This document shows positions 24,276-36,340 of a stretch of 64,000 nt of DNA, piece after piece. The DNA is from Inia geoffrensis (taxonomy: Eukaryota > Chordata > Mammalia > Artiodactyla > Iniidae), in contig CM070901.1 of NCBI GenBank assembly GCA_036417435.1, positions 8,220,001 to 8,284,000 of the forward strand, read 5' to 3'. The notes below the pieces were generated by a model that was given only the letters and a program-made list of their open reading frames with translations, ran no database searches and was not told where the DNA came from. Made by a program: the position numbers and the translations under genes. Each line of letters opens with the position of its first letter. Position 1 is the first letter of the stretch.

Positions 24276-25963
24276 CAGAAAAGTTAAAAAGTAACTTTAA
24301 AAGATGTAGCATCTTATACAGTAAGTAGTCTCAAGATAGGATAGCTCCATTGTTGAGTAATTTAGTAGCCCAATGATGTCAACAAAGATTCAGCTTATTT
24401 CTGATTTTCTGCTTTGCACGTTGCAGTGTATCAGCTACTCCACCTCTTAGTTCTGAGATGGGTTCAGTAGCCTTGGGATTTATATCTTCATACAACAATA
24501 CCCAATGAAAGAAATCCTTTTTTCTTCTCTGTATCTCTTTCTGAGGGCAAGGAAAACTCTCGCACAGATGCCCCTGCCAACAGATACTTCCTCATGTTTC
24601 ATTACCCAAAACTTCCTTATATAGCCACTTTAAACCAGTCACTGTCAAGGGCAATGGGTTTACCATAACTGCTAATCAGTATTCATCTCTTGTTTCTGAG
24701 AAAGGGCATGGGCTTCCATGAAATACCTAAACACACACAATCTGAATAAAATAAATGAATAAAATCAGGGTTCAGATATAATAAAGTATAGGATATTGCT
24801 TTGGAGAAATCCACAGTATCTACCACAAAGGTCATCGGAACAATATTTTGGAACCATTGCTTAAGCAACATGAGTGGTTTAAATTAGAGATAAACACGAC
24901 TAGGTCAGCATTTTCAAAAAAAATCAGTGGGCATTTGGAGAATCATTCAACTAGAAGTCAGATCTTTTCTATTTTTCAAGTAGAAGATTAGTTAGAAAAA
25001 TATTTTAGTAAGCTAATAAAAAAAGTTGGCAATATTTTTACCTAGGGTAGTAACATTGGTGATGAACAGGAGATGTATAGGAAAGGGATTATATCAGAGC
25101 ACAATCAGCAGTACTTAGGATGCCAGTGAATTTTGGTGGTAATCGAGGGAAAAGAATTGAGCATTTCTACCAGGTTCCTCACTGGCTATATAGCTGGAGC
25201 ATTAACCAAAGGATTACAAGTGGTTTGTAAAATGAAATCCTTTTTAATAAGGGTGCAACCATTAAGCAAAACGCCATGAGGAGGTCAAGTAAGATAAGTA
25301 CCAAGAAGTGGCTATAAGCAAGTCACTATTGACACTGCAAGAGCCATTATAATGCAGTAATAAAAGGAGAAGCCAAATTACAGTACTTGAAATGCACACT
25401 GAAAATGCAGATGATCAGACAGACTCTCTCTTCAAGTACCTGATCGCAAGGGTAGGAGAGCAATAGGTTGACAATTCAAGTGGTCAGCTTTGAGGAGGGC
25501 TGTATGTGGATGGTAGCTACTCCAGCCATTCAGGAAGAAAATTCAACAAGTAGAGAAAGTCTGAAAATGTAAGAAAGACTAGATAATTCCTGGAACAAAA
25601 GTCTCTGATGATACAGATGGGCATATGAACTAGAATGTATGTAAAGAGATTTTATTTTGAAGTAGAAGGGCTCTTTTTTCATAAAAACTAAATAGAGGAG
25701 GTAAAGATGGGAGTACATGTTGATATATTTGGAGGCTGAAATACATTAAGGGGACTGGAGACTCTTGATGAAGTACAAGAACACACACTGCTAGAGAGGA
25801 GAGTTGGGATAGGGACCATGAAAAAAATGATTAAAGTTGGAAAAATAAAGTTCTCCATGGACAACAGGAGAACAAAATTATGAAGACCGCTGAGTGGGCC
25901 TGAGGATCCAGATGAGACTGGAAACCACAATTTAGATCGATAAGTAGGTAGGCAAATAGACAG

Positions 25964-25969
<6 letters not shown>

Positions 25970-26001
<32 letters not shown>
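25970..26001 (+). repeat. (GA)n microsatellite
   Basis: About 15 GA units directly at the 5' junction of the L1 fragment that follows. Confidence 0.95.
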
Positions 26002-26002
<1 letters not shown>

Positions 26003-26006
<4 letters not shown>

Positions 26007-26770
26007 TGGCCAAGGGGCATGTGAAAAGCTATTCAACATCACTAATTATTAGAGAAATGCAAATCAAAACTACAATGAGGTATCACCTCACACCAGTTAG
26101 AATGGCCATCATCAGAAAATCTACAAACGACAAATCCTGGAGAGAGTGTGGAGAAAAGGGAACCCTCTTGCACTGTTGGTAGGAATGTAAATTGACATAG
26201 CCACTACGGAGTACAGTATGGAGGTTGCTTGAAAAACTAAAAATAGAATTATCCTATGAACTAGTAATCCCACTACTTGGCATATACCCAGAGAAAGCCA
26301 TAATGTAAAAAGACACATTCATTGCAGCACAATTTACAATATCCAGGTCATGGAAGCAACCTACATGCCCACTGACAGATGAATGGATAAAGAAGTTGTC
26401 CTACACATATACAATGGAATATTACTCAGCCACAAAAAGGAATGAAATTGGGTCATTTGTAGAGACGTGGATGGACCTAGAGACTGTCATGCAGAGTGAA
26501 GTAAGTCAGAAAGAGAAAAACAAATATCGTATATTAATGCATATATATGGAATCTAGAAAAATGGTAGAGTTGAACCAGTTTGCAAGGCAGACATACAGA
26601 CACAGATGTAGAGAACGTATGGACACCAAGGGGGGAAAGTGGCGGGGGGGTGAGGGGATGAATTGGGAGATTGGGATTGACATATATACACCAGTATGTA
26701 TAAAATAGATAACTAAGAAGAAACTGTTGTGTAAAAAAAAATAAAATAAAATGAAAAAAAATCAAAAAAT
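26003..26770 (+). mobile_element. 5'-truncated L1 (ORF2 end plus 3' UTR)
   Basis: Starts in the ORF2 C-terminal region (nucleotide match to [20 protein letters not shown]), continues through the EYYSA(T/I)K and KYRILMHI codons, a 3' UTR with a G-rich tract (26630-26656) and an A-rich tail. The 3' UTR matches that of the 13-18 kb element, so the subfamily is the same. Frames are broken. Confidence 0.9.
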
Positions 26771-27799
26771 AATTAAAAATTAGACATTTCATGATCAAAA
26801 TTCTGCTGTCAGAGTAGTAGGATATAATTTTTAAATATCTTCTTTTCTTCCTTTCACGCTGGAATTTGCCGTTGCTTCAAAGACCATATACTGTCCACTT
26901 ACTAGAGTGGACACATATAAAAAGCCATACACCAAATCAAAATATCTTCTGTGATGGTAGGTCAAAATAAAAGTGGCCAAACTGTGACATTACAAATCTT
27001 TGTCTGAATCAGAAATCCAACAGCAAACTTGAACACTTTGAGTATAACTCTGATTTACAAAATCTCCAGGGAGCTTTTGGTCAATAAATCAAAAGATTAC
27101 AGTGGAGTATTTTCAACTGTTACAAATGTAACTTTGTTCCATTCCCTTGAACATTATTTAAAATACAATGGCACTCATTTTGCTGTACTCAGCAGTCTTA
27201 AAGGTCAAAATCTTTTAGATTTCTTATTAGGAATATACTGGAAATTAATGTAAAAATTAATATATAACATCAAATATATTTGAAACAATTCAATTTACAA
27301 ATTTATTCAGGATACCCTTCTAGTGAAAAACTCAAACACAAATATTTAGAATAAGTTGTAAATAACTGCAGAAGAAAAATCTTTTAATATACATGGGACA
27401 AATATGATTTTGACATATGGTCATTATGTGAAAACTTTTTCAGATTTTTTAATGCTGATCAAATTTCAAACAATCTCTTAAACTGCAGTTCCATTTATGA
27501 GTGGATTTCTTTGACTTCAGATTTGATTAATTAATCTAAATAAAATGAAGTTTTCTCACAACCAGATTTGATTGTTTACTATTGATTTTTTCCATTTAAT
27601 TGATAAGGTCAGTTAAAATAATCAATGTAGTTTGGTCAAGTAAACCCAGCTATAATTTCGGTTCATTTTCTATGATTTAAAAAAATAATAATCATTTATT
27701 CCTACTTTGAGTAAAGCTTTTATAAATGCTTGATATAAAAAGAAAACATGTATTGCAGTTAAAAGTAAGAAAAGTAATAAGTAAAAATGTATTTTATTA
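26771..27799. other. Unassigned AT-rich sequence
   Basis: No gene or repeat recognised. Confidence 0.4.
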
Positions 27800-27995
27800 A
27801 GTAGAAAAAACATAGATTTTGAAGTAAAAGTTTGGTTTGAATTCTCACTCTGATACTTAATATATGTGTAATCTTAGGCACAATACTGAAATTTGTAGCC
27901 TAAATTCCTCCACTTTTAAAATGGGAACATTGGTAGTTACTATGAAGGTTGTTCATGAGGAATCAGGATACGTATCATGTGTATAATCTCATCAC
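27800..27995 (+). mobile_element. MIR SINE
   Basis: Order of MIR core blocks: 'ggtttgaattctcactctg', 'taatcttaggcac', 'cctccacttttaaaatggg' and 'gtagttactatgaagg'. An ancient tRNA-derived SINE. Confidence 0.8.
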
Positions 27996-29490
27996 ATATT
28001 TGACAGCTAGTAAGCAAATGAAAGTTATTATTTGAGTAGAACAAGGTAATCATGGATGAGACTAAAAAACCCACTCTTAACAAGTTTTTATACCAAAATG
28101 TACCCAAGTTTAATGATTTAGCCATTGGGCTAACTCATGATGATGTTTGCCCTGGAAGGGAAATTGATATATTGACTATCAATCACCCTGTGCAATAATT
28201 AATCTTGATGATACAAGGAAAGGCGGAGGCCTGAGGGGAAGAATGGATCTATGGTGCCAAGGCCCAGGGCAAGAGTCCAGATTATGGGAAGGATTAATAT
28301 GTTTCTGGTGGGGACAGGGGAGAGACCAGGGAGTAGCCTGATGAGACAGGCAAGGACAAGACAGAAGAAACAAGGGCAGATCTAGACTTCTGCAGTCCTT
28401 GGAAGATGCCATGCCTATGCCTGCTTGGAGCAAAGCAACATCATCCCAACGAGACTGGGTGGGGCAAGAGGGGTGTCCAGGTTAGAGAAGGACACTAAAC
28501 ATGAGCCCTCAGGTGGTACAGAGATGGCCAGTTTCTTATGCTGTCGTCAGCAGGATTCTGGAGTCCTCCATCCTCCGTAAAAAAATATCAGAATTCTGTT
28601 TCCCTCAAAGAACAGCAAAAGAAAAGAGGAAAAGACTGAATTTTTGAATTGATTCTTATTTGTAAGAGGAGAATGGCTGAGGCTCATTTTCAAATACTGG
28701 CAAAAGTTTAGGAAACTTAGGGACACATGGCTAAGCAAGGCGGGGTGGTGGGGGGGAGCTTGACTTTAATTCCAAGTCCATCTCCAAACGCTTTGTTCTT
28801 AGTCATTACACAATCCTGTAAGTCAAAATAAAATAAAAGCACACTTCCTACAATGACCAAATTGGGAAGACGTCCAGAACCTTTATGGGACTTAACAATA
28901 ATCCATGAAACGCCCCCCTCCTAAGTAGCCTGCTGATTCTCCCAGAACTTCTCACACTCAGGTGTAGAGCCTTGAGCCATCAATTTCCATTCAGGCCCAA
29001 GAATCTGTGTTACATTACGTTGAGTGTCACTGTTGTATCTCTGGTGTCACAACAGTGGTCATTCACTGCCATTCCAGACTGCTGGTGATAAACAGAGAGG
29101 GATGGAAAATGAGCAGTGCCTCTGACCTGATGGGCCTGGCGCTGGATTGCTGTTGTCCGTCCTGGGATGACTACCTCTGATGATTCATCCGGGCCCTTTC
29201 CTCAGCACTCACCTACCTACGGAGAGCTGGCCAGGACCCTAGGTGTTACAGCTCTGGGTACTACCACCTTTTCAGCTTACATCTGTGTGATGTTTTCTCC
29301 AGGAAGCTTAGAGCATCAGAGTCTGAATCAGGAGCCACACGCTGTATGGTACTGAATTAGAAATATGATAGGATAACCCGTGTCCTTGGGTCGAATCCTG
29401 GGGACCAGTTCAAACTTCATTTTTTTTTACAGGCTAAACTGTATGATGCCATTTGGAAAACTGTGTTTAGATGTAAAATAGACTTTGGTG
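27996..29490. other. Unassigned sequence
   Basis: GC content rises at 28200-28450 and 28900-29350, but no open frame or repeat family is convincing. Confidence 0.4.
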
Positions 29491-29493
29491 TGT

Positions 29494-29548
29494 GGAATTA
29501 AATAGAAATTAAATAGAAATAGAATTAAATAGAAATTAAATAGAAATC
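29494..29548 (+). repeat. Short tandem repeat, ATTAAATAGAA unit
   Basis: An 11-base unit ATTAAATAGAA occurs four times, arranged as two copies of a 27-base block (about 29495-29521 and 29522-29548). Confidence 0.9.
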
Positions 29549-29929
29549 CTACCTGTATTAATTTAGGCTAACCAACTGTCCTAGTACCATTTATGAATAA
29601 TTTCTCCCTTCCTTATTGATATGAAATTGCATCTGTATCATATAACAAATCACATGAATTTAATCATTAAATCTGTTTATATATATGAGACTAAATGTAA
29701 TTGTCTGTTTAGATTAAATTCCACTGTTTAGAATACTTTATAAAGAATCTGGGAAATATATTAATTCCACGTGGGATCTTCCCAAGCCTTTTGGGATAGT
29801 ACAAGGTGACAGACTCCCATCACTTGGTACGTGGTCTGGGAATATACCACGTTGAAACATAATGAGGAAAGTAATTAGAATACAGGCTTTAAAATACGCT
29901 GCCTAAGTTTTCTTTATTTTAATGTGTCA

Positions 29930-30245
29930 TTAATTTCGTATACAAAAAAATCTAATGTGTACATGCCTGCTTTCGCCACTACTAATGAAAACTCCACACT
30001 ACAGTTGGAGACTTGATTGGATGTAATTGAATTTCTCTGCCTTGCATAATCACCATCGGAGAGGGCACTGACAGTTTTATCACTCTCAATTCTCTTCTAA
30101 ATTATGCAAATGCTATTGGTTCTTTTAAATAGTCCTCTGCATCATCCCTTATAAATTGCTTAGAAACCCAAGACTGATTAACCAACAGGATGAGCGAAAA
30201 TGTCAGGAATGGCATTAGTTAACCATTATGCTCAGCTGCTCCTCA
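29930..30245. promoter_or_regulatory. Candidate conserved non-coding element
   Basis: A repeat-free stretch with clustered transcription-factor-like words: perfect octamer ATGCAAAT at 30104-30111, inverted CCAAT (ATTGG) at 30115-30119, and several TAAT/ATTA homeodomain cores. Conservation cannot be tested here, so this is only a candidate. Confidence 0.2.
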
Positions 30246-30249
30246 ATTA

Positions 30250-30440
30250 GCCCAAGATAGACTCCAGCCCACTCAGCTGTGCAGCCTTGGATACGTTCCT
30301 TTAATTGCTCTATGCTTCATTTTCCTCATCTGTAACATGGGAATGATAATAATAGTATCCACCTCATGTGCTTGTTATGACGATTAAATATGTTAATATT
30401 TGTAGAACATTTAGAAAAACGTCTTGCACACACTACGTAT
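30250..30440 (+). mobile_element. MIR SINE
   Basis: 'cagccttggatacgttcc', 'tcattttcctcatctgtaac', 'atgggaatgataataatag' and 'cacctcatgtgcttgttatg' are consecutive MIR blocks. Confidence 0.88.
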
Positions 30441-32087
30441 AGACTCTCTGTCATCTAGTTGATTTATCTTTAATATTCTGCCTTCTGTTTTCTGCACCTA
30501 TATTATTCCCCACCCCATCCCCACACTCCTCAGTAGCCTCAACCGTCACATTCTACCTCGGAAAAATAATGTCATTAAAACGTGAGCATCCAGGAAGTCT
30601 ACACACAATTGTCCCTGCATGGTGAATTTGGATTTAAAGAAAGAATAAAGAAATTATTCTCTAATGTATAATTAAACGTTTAAAGGGAGTCAGTAGAGGA
30701 GGTAGGTTCACAGGCAGAGCTTTCCACCATTTGACACCATATCATAAAGCAACTGCCAATTACAAGGCCCCTAAAATTAACAGTACAATGGTTAGAAAGG
30801 TCAATTTCTATCCTTATAGAATTCAATAGTATTTATAGTAGAATCAAAATACCTGGAAAAGAAATTTTCTGAGAAGCAACCCTGCTGTTTCCAACACAGT
30901 GAGATCCCAAGGACCCAAGACAAACACAGCCTTTCTTGGGACCAGTGCCCTAACAGATAAACCAGGATGACTCTGCCCAGACAGACCTATATTCCCAAAG
31001 ACCATAACTATTTCTACCCCACACAGAGAAAATGGACAAGCAAATAATCCCATGGCCTACCGGCTCACCTGAGCTGGAATTCCTCGAAATCTCAATCCCA
31101 TCGGATAGCAGCTGACCTATAAGGGAGCAAAGGCTTCCCTCATTTCCCTACACTAACTCTTCCCTTCATTCTCTTAAGGACCAGAGGCGCAGTGAAGATT
31201 CATTTTTTGGGATCCCCCATGGCAAATGCTGTTCTTGGTCACCTCTGCTGTTATCTAACTCCTTCACGTTCTTCCGCATGTTTTCGCATCTGGCTCAAAT
31301 TCTCATAGCTTCCTCCTTCCCCAAGCCTTTCTTTAGTGTCCTGTGAGCCCCCCCCATTCAAAGTCACCAATGCTCACCTCCCATCTCCTCACCTGTCTCT
31401 CTTCAGGGGCCAGCGGAAGGCTGGCCTTCCCTTTCAGCCTTCTCAGAGGGAAGCTGCTCATCTACGAAAGCTGTTGTATTTAAGGTGCTGCTTCCAGGCC
31501 TCTTTCTCTCCACTCTCAGCTAAACTCCCTGTTCCTTTGAGGTTCGTGCCATCTTGCCAGATGACCTTGTCAAGGTCATCTCTTGCCCCTCTTTTCCTCA
31601 GCCATTCCTCTTTCATCAGATCCTGGATTCCTTCATGGTCTCCGTATCTGTCAGATCCCTTCCATCTTCATTCTCTTCCACATTTAGCCTATACTTGTCA
31701 TCATTTGCACCAGTCCTATCTATGCCAACATCTTCAATTTCCATCTTTATCTGCCACACATACTCCTGACAAAAGCCTGACCATCACTGAATCCAAAGTG
31801 CTGTTGGAAAAAACAACAAAAGCAGGCAGTTAGATGCCTCCACAGATTCATAAACTCCTCCTGGAAATGAATATGGACCAGGAAATCTTACATTTTTCCA
31901 TAGGCACCTTTTCCTGATCATATTTTTCTTAATAGAAATTATTTAAGAAATAATTTCTCCATGCCCCTCTCTTACTATGCCCACTTGCTCTCACCAGATA
32001 ATTGTGACATCTTTAGTTACAGAGGAAATGATATAATATAGCAAAGTTCCTCACTTTCTTCCCCTAATCATATGTACCGGACTTAGG
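30441..32087. other. Unassigned sequence, pyrimidine-rich patch
   Basis: 31140-31760 is C/T-rich and open for 165 codons (31336-31833), but the translation is low-complexity Ser/Leu/Pro text with no family resemblance. A decayed L2 is possible. No gene recognised. Confidence 0.35.
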
Positions 32088-32098
32088 TTATATTTTAT

Positions 32099-32436
32099 TT
32101 AATTTTTGAATTTTATTTTTTTATTTTTTATACAGGAGGTTCTTATTAGTTATCTATTTCATCCCCCCACCACCAAACCCCCCACCACTTTCCCACCTTG
32201 GTGTCCATACGTTTGTTCTCTACATCTGGGTCTCTATTTCTGCCTTGCAAACTAGTTCATCTGTGCCATTTTTCTAGATTCCACATATATGTGTTAATAT
32301 ACGATATTTGTTTTTCTCTGTCTGACTGACTTCACTCTGTATGACAGTCTCTAGATCCATCCACATCTCTACAAATGACCCAATTTCGTTCCTTTTTTAT
32401 GGCTGAGTAATATTCCATTGTATATATGTACTACAT
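32099..32436 (-). mobile_element. L1 3' end, subfamily as at 13-18 kb
   Basis: Antisense 3' UTR with 'ggtgtccatacgtttgttct' and the reverse complement of the EYYSAIK codons at 32396-32420. The left T-rich tail lies at 32085-32140. It abuts a second L1 3' end of another subfamily. Confidence 0.88.
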
Positions 32437-32671
32437 CTTTTTTTTTAACACCTTTATTGGAGTATAATTGCTTTACAAAGTTGTTTCTGCTGTATAACAA
32501 AGTGAATCAGCTAGACATATACATATATCCCCATATCCACTCCCTCTTGCATCTCCCTCCCTCCCACCCTCCCTAACCCACCCCTCCCACCCTCCCTAAC
32601 CCACCCCTCTAGGTAGTCACAAAGCACTGAGCTGATCTCCCTGTGCTATGTGGCTGCTTCCCACTATTAAC
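32437..32671 (-). mobile_element. L1 3' UTR, subfamily as at 40-48 kb
   Basis: Starts with poly-T, then the antisense of the AATAAAG-containing L1 tail ('cctttattggagtataattg'), then a C-rich tract and 'tagtcacaaagcactgagct'. Flanks TTATATTTTAT (about 32088) and TTATATTTTTAT (about 32672) enclose both adjacent L1 pieces. Confidence 0.88.
32553..32610 (-). repeat. G-rich tract (minus strand), 23-base tandem duplication
   Basis: A unit CCCACCCTCCCTAACCCACC plus CCTC occurs twice with a 23-base period (32563-32586 and 32586-32609). The minus strand therefore carries more than eight G3 runs with short loops, a strong G-quadruplex pattern in an L1 3' UTR. Confidence 0.85.
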
Positions 32672-32689
32672 TTATATTTTTATTGTGCT

Positions 32690-33270
32690 ACTTTCAATAA
32701 GAGACATAATAAGAATGTTTTTCAATAAGAAACTGTACCTGGAGAAGACAATATGCTCTTGTGCTTACAAACAAACAAACAAAAAAGGTTGCCAGGTGAG
32801 TGAAGCCACCTTATGACATTTTGGAATTTCAGGTCTTGACAATTAGCCTTTATGTCCCAAGAAAAGGAGGGAATGAATGATTGCAATGTGGAATCAACCT
32901 AAGTCCTGCATGGATTCTGGGGACCAAAGAATAAGCACAAATATTACATGTACTTTGGAGACTAAAATCGGAGCTTTGGAGGAACTCTGAAGAAATGGCT
33001 CATTTCTGGTTCAGGCAAATAGTCTAGGATAAGTGTGAAAAGGAAGCTGACGTGAAAAGAGACTGAAGAGGGCCAGGCTTCCTCCCTTCTCAAGAGGTGG
33101 GTGATTTGGGGGGTTCCTCTTTTCAGAACAGCATCTGGGACTCTGGGAACTGTCAGAGAGTGAGTTTCCAAAATGGCTGAGACTGACTTCCCAGTAGCAT
33201 TGACGGCTGCCTCTCCAAGCTTATTCAAATGAAACCCAGCATGATGTAAGGTGCATGGCTTGGACCCTGA
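32690..33270. other. Unassigned sequence
   Basis: No gene. The 88-codon minus frame (32962-33228) has no recognisable homology. Confidence 0.4.
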
Positions 33271-34335
33271 ATATCAGGAACACTGAGGTTTATTCCTCCA
33301 CTCTTGCTCTCTGTCTCAATTCTCACTGACTCTTCAAGCCTTCATGCATTATTTTTGTTTTTAATATCTTCAGCCTCTCACTTTCTGCCATCTCCATGCC
33401 ATCAGCATTTAAACGTATTTGTCTCTCAATCTTAAAATAAATAAGCTCTCCCTTAAAGTCACATCTCCCTTAAAATATTTGCCCTCTTTCTCTTTAGCCA
33501 TCATGGCTAAACTTAAAAGAATTACTTTCCTCATGGTTTCTACTTTTATTTTTAATTAATTTTTATTGGAGTATAGTTGATTTACAATGTTGTGTTAGTT
33601 TCAGGTGATTCAAAAGTGAATCAGTTATACATATACGTACTTCCACACTTTTTTAGATTATTTTCCCAGATAGGTCATTACAGAGTATTAAGTAGAGTTC
33701 CCTGTGCCATACAGTAGTAGGTCCTTATTAGTTCTCTATTTTACATATAGTAGTATGCACGCGTCAATCCCAATCCCCCAATTTATCCCTCCCCTCTTCT
33801 TTCCCCCTTGGTAACCGTTTGTTTTCTACATCCGTGACTCTATTTCTGTTTTGTAAATAAGTTCATTTGTACCAGTTTTTTAGATTCTACATATAACAGA
33901 CATCGTATGGTATCTGTCTTTCTCTGTCTGACCTCCTTCACTCAGTGCGACAATCTCTAGCTCGTTGAACTGTGGTCTCATTTCCCACCACTGAACTCAC
34001 AGTGTACCCACCAAGAACCCAAGTCTGTTGCTCAAACTACAGGAATCTGTTTCGAGTCTTATCTCATGGACCTCTGCAATATTGATATACTGTGGCCGTT
34101 CATTTGGTTTCTGAACACGCTTCCCTTCCTTAACTTCTGTTAAGTTCACATTTTCTCCTTTTTGCTACTTTTCTAGCTTTTCCTAAGACTCCTTTATGCA
34201 CTTCTCTTCCTTAAACCATTCCTTAAATGTCAGTGTTCCCCAAGGTACTTTCCTGTGTTCTTTTTTTCCTCCCTTTACACTCTCCTGGGCAATTCATCCC
34301 TTCCCGTGGCCTGTTACCCTCTATATGTGAATGAG
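33271..34335 (+). mobile_element. Ancient L2 LINE, split by an L1
   Basis: Sense-orientation L2 ORF2 text: 'ccatcagcatttaaacg' (33399), 'ctcatttcccaccactgaac' (33975), 'cagtgttccccaaggtac' (34231, the GVPQG catalytic region of the reverse transcriptase) and 'ctcctgggcaattcatccc'. Highly decayed with stops in all frames. An L1 3' end sits at 33545-33978. Confidence 0.7.
33545..33978 (-). mobile_element. L1 3' end (5' truncated)
   Basis: Antisense artiodactyl L1 3' UTR: 'attggagtatagttgattta', 'gttccctgtgccatacagta', 'tctgtctgacctccttcact', ending at 'cgacaatctctag'. Inserted in L2. Confidence 0.85.
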
Positions 34336-34499
34336 GTCCAGACACCAGTCTTCAGTCCAAGGACCAGACAATGAAGGACCACTCCGACCGCTTAGAGCAC
34401 ACCGAATGACTCAAACTAGCAAATCCTGAGCTGTTTACCCTGCCCTGCCTCGCCCTTCCAATGGAGACTCCAGCAAAGGCCATGGGTTTACGATACCAT

Positions 34500-35690
34500 A
34501 GCAACATTTATGTTCTTAGAACACTGAGTAAGGGAAAAATACGGCATGACATGTTTTAAAGATACCACTCAGGCTGCTGTCTGGAGGAGAGAGTACAGAA
34601 GACCATGGAAGGCAGCAAGGAGCAGACAGTTAGAAGGCTCCTGCAGGGATCAATCTAGTTAAGAAGGGAGAGGCGACCAGCTGTTCAAAGGTCAATGTGG
34701 AAAGACTGTGTTTCAAGTGAACTGAGAATTGACCACCAGCTCTGGCAATATGGAGGACACTGGCGAACTGGTAAAGAGTCATTTCAAGAAGTGAAAGCTC
34801 GGTATGTGGAATCTTAAAAAAAAAAAAAGAAAGAAAAGAAAGATACAATTGAACTTATTTACAAAACAGAAACAGACTCACAGACATAGAAAACAAAATT
34901 ATGGTTACCAAAGGGGAAAGGTGGGAGGGAGGGATAAATTAGGAGTTTGGGATTGCCATATACACACCTATACTTAAAATAAATAACCCACAAAGACTTA
35001 CTGTATAGCACAGGGAACCCTGCTCAGTATTCTCTAGTAACCTAAATGGGGAAAGAATTTGAGAAAGAATAGATATACGTATAACTGAATCACTTTGCTG
35101 TACACATGATAAATCAACTATAATCTAATATAAAATAAAAATTAAAAAAAAAGAAATTGACAGCAGACCTCTGATTGTAGTAGTTTCAAAACAAATTGCA
35201 AGTAGAAAAACTAGAGATAGTAGGTAAGCTAACTCTTACATTTTGCTCTGTGAGAGAGAGAGAGAAACGGTAAGTTAGCTGTAGGGAGTGTTGGGTAAGG
35301 AGTATTATTTTTCAGTGGTGGATTACATCATGTATGTATGCTGATGAGAATGATCCTGTAAAGAGGAAAGCAATAATGATGCATGGTCATGGAGGGAACA
35401 TTGCAGGATCAAAGTCACTGGCTAGAAGAGGCTGGGTGGAAACTGAAGCACAGATGGAGGGTTTAGCTTTGGCCGCAAGGAAGGCCAGTTCCCTCCTGGC
35501 AGCAGGAGGGAAGCTGGGAGTGGGGGGCAGATGCAGGAGGAGGTAAGTTGGTAGATTCGGTAGTGTGAGTATATGGATGTTTTCTTCAAATTGCTTCTAA
35601 TGTCTCAGTGAAGAAAGAAGGCAGGTCATCATCTGAAAGTGAAGAAAGGGGAGATTGTTGCAGGCTTGAGGAGAATATACTCAGCGTGGT
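34500..35690 (-). mobile_element. Ancient L2 LINE, opposite orientation, split by an L1
   Basis: Antisense L2 ORF2: 'gataccactcaggctgctgt' (34560), then 'ctgagaattgaccaccagct' (34722) after an internal deletion, and past the L1 insert 'gtatgctgatgagaatgat' (35335). No open frame. It lies tail-to-tail with the sense L2 copy just upstream. Confidence 0.7.
34801..35150 (+). mobile_element. L1 3' end (5' truncated)
   Basis: 'tatgtggaatctt', 'agactcacagacatagaaaa', a GGGAGGGAGGG tract (34922), 'tgtatagcacagggaaccc' and an A-rich tail. 'aagaagtgaaagc' on the left and 'aagaaattgacagc' on the right may be the target-site duplication. Confidence 0.87.
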
Positions 35691-35920
35691 GGCACTGGCT
35701 CCTTGGAGCCCCAAAGAGCTGAGTGTCCACATCTCTTCTCAACTCCGCTTTCAGTGATGTCCTACTGGGAACTTGAAATCATCCTATTTGCATCACAGAA
35801 ATCAGCAAATGTTACAAATCAAGGTCATCATCCCACTCCCGCCACTGGAAAGCTAGTATTTAAACATGTCTCAGCACATCACTGGAATTAGTCATCAGGT
35901 AGCACTAAGGGCTCAGTTGA

Positions 35921-35924
<4 letters not shown>

Positions 35925-35967
<43 letters not shown>
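35925..35967 (+). repeat. (GT)n microsatellite
   Basis: About 21 uninterrupted GT units. Confidence 0.97.
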
Positions 35968-36244
35968 TCCAATCACGTCTAACTGCTCAGGTGAGGCTCT
36001 GGAACGATTAGTTTAGCCAGAGCTGGGGTTCTGTCAGTACAAGAGAGTAAAGGGAGCTGAGGAATTGAGGGAGTGATTATAATGATGGATGACAGGGCAT
36101 ATAATGGGAAGGAAGAAAAGAGGATGAGAAAGATACTAAGCGTCACAACGAGATACAGGCTCAATCAGGTGGAAGTCCTGATGGGGTCAGGGAAGTGCTG
36201 GGGGAGAAGGACTCGTGCGACTGAGCTGCCAGAATCATAAGTTC

Positions 36245-36340
36245 AGGAATCCCGTCCACGTTCTCTGTATCCCAAAATCTAAGCCTAGTGCCTCGCACAT
36301 ACGAGTTCTCAATATACGTTTATTAAATGGAGTAGATAAA
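36245..36340 (+). mobile_element. L2 LINE 3' end fragment
   Basis: 'ctctgtatcccaaaatctaa', 'cctagtgcctcgcacatacg' and 'tttattaaatgg' are in the order of the L2 terminus. Confidence 0.6.

Larger units (their letters stand above)
23591..25690 (-). mobile_element. Ancient L2 LINE, discontinuous
   Basis: Blocks at 23640-23880, about 25040-25330 and 25410-25690 match antisense L2 ORF2. An example is 'gaggtcaagtaagataag' (25282), the antisense of the L2 reverse transcriptase region preceding AFDTVDH. A MER5-like element and a CHR SINE interrupt it. Boundaries are approximate and intervening parts (24280-25040) are not assigned. Confidence 0.5.

Noticed and set aside
31336..31833. 165-codon open frame
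   Set aside because: Pyrimidine-rich low-complexity sequence keeps the frame open. No domain or codon bias seen.
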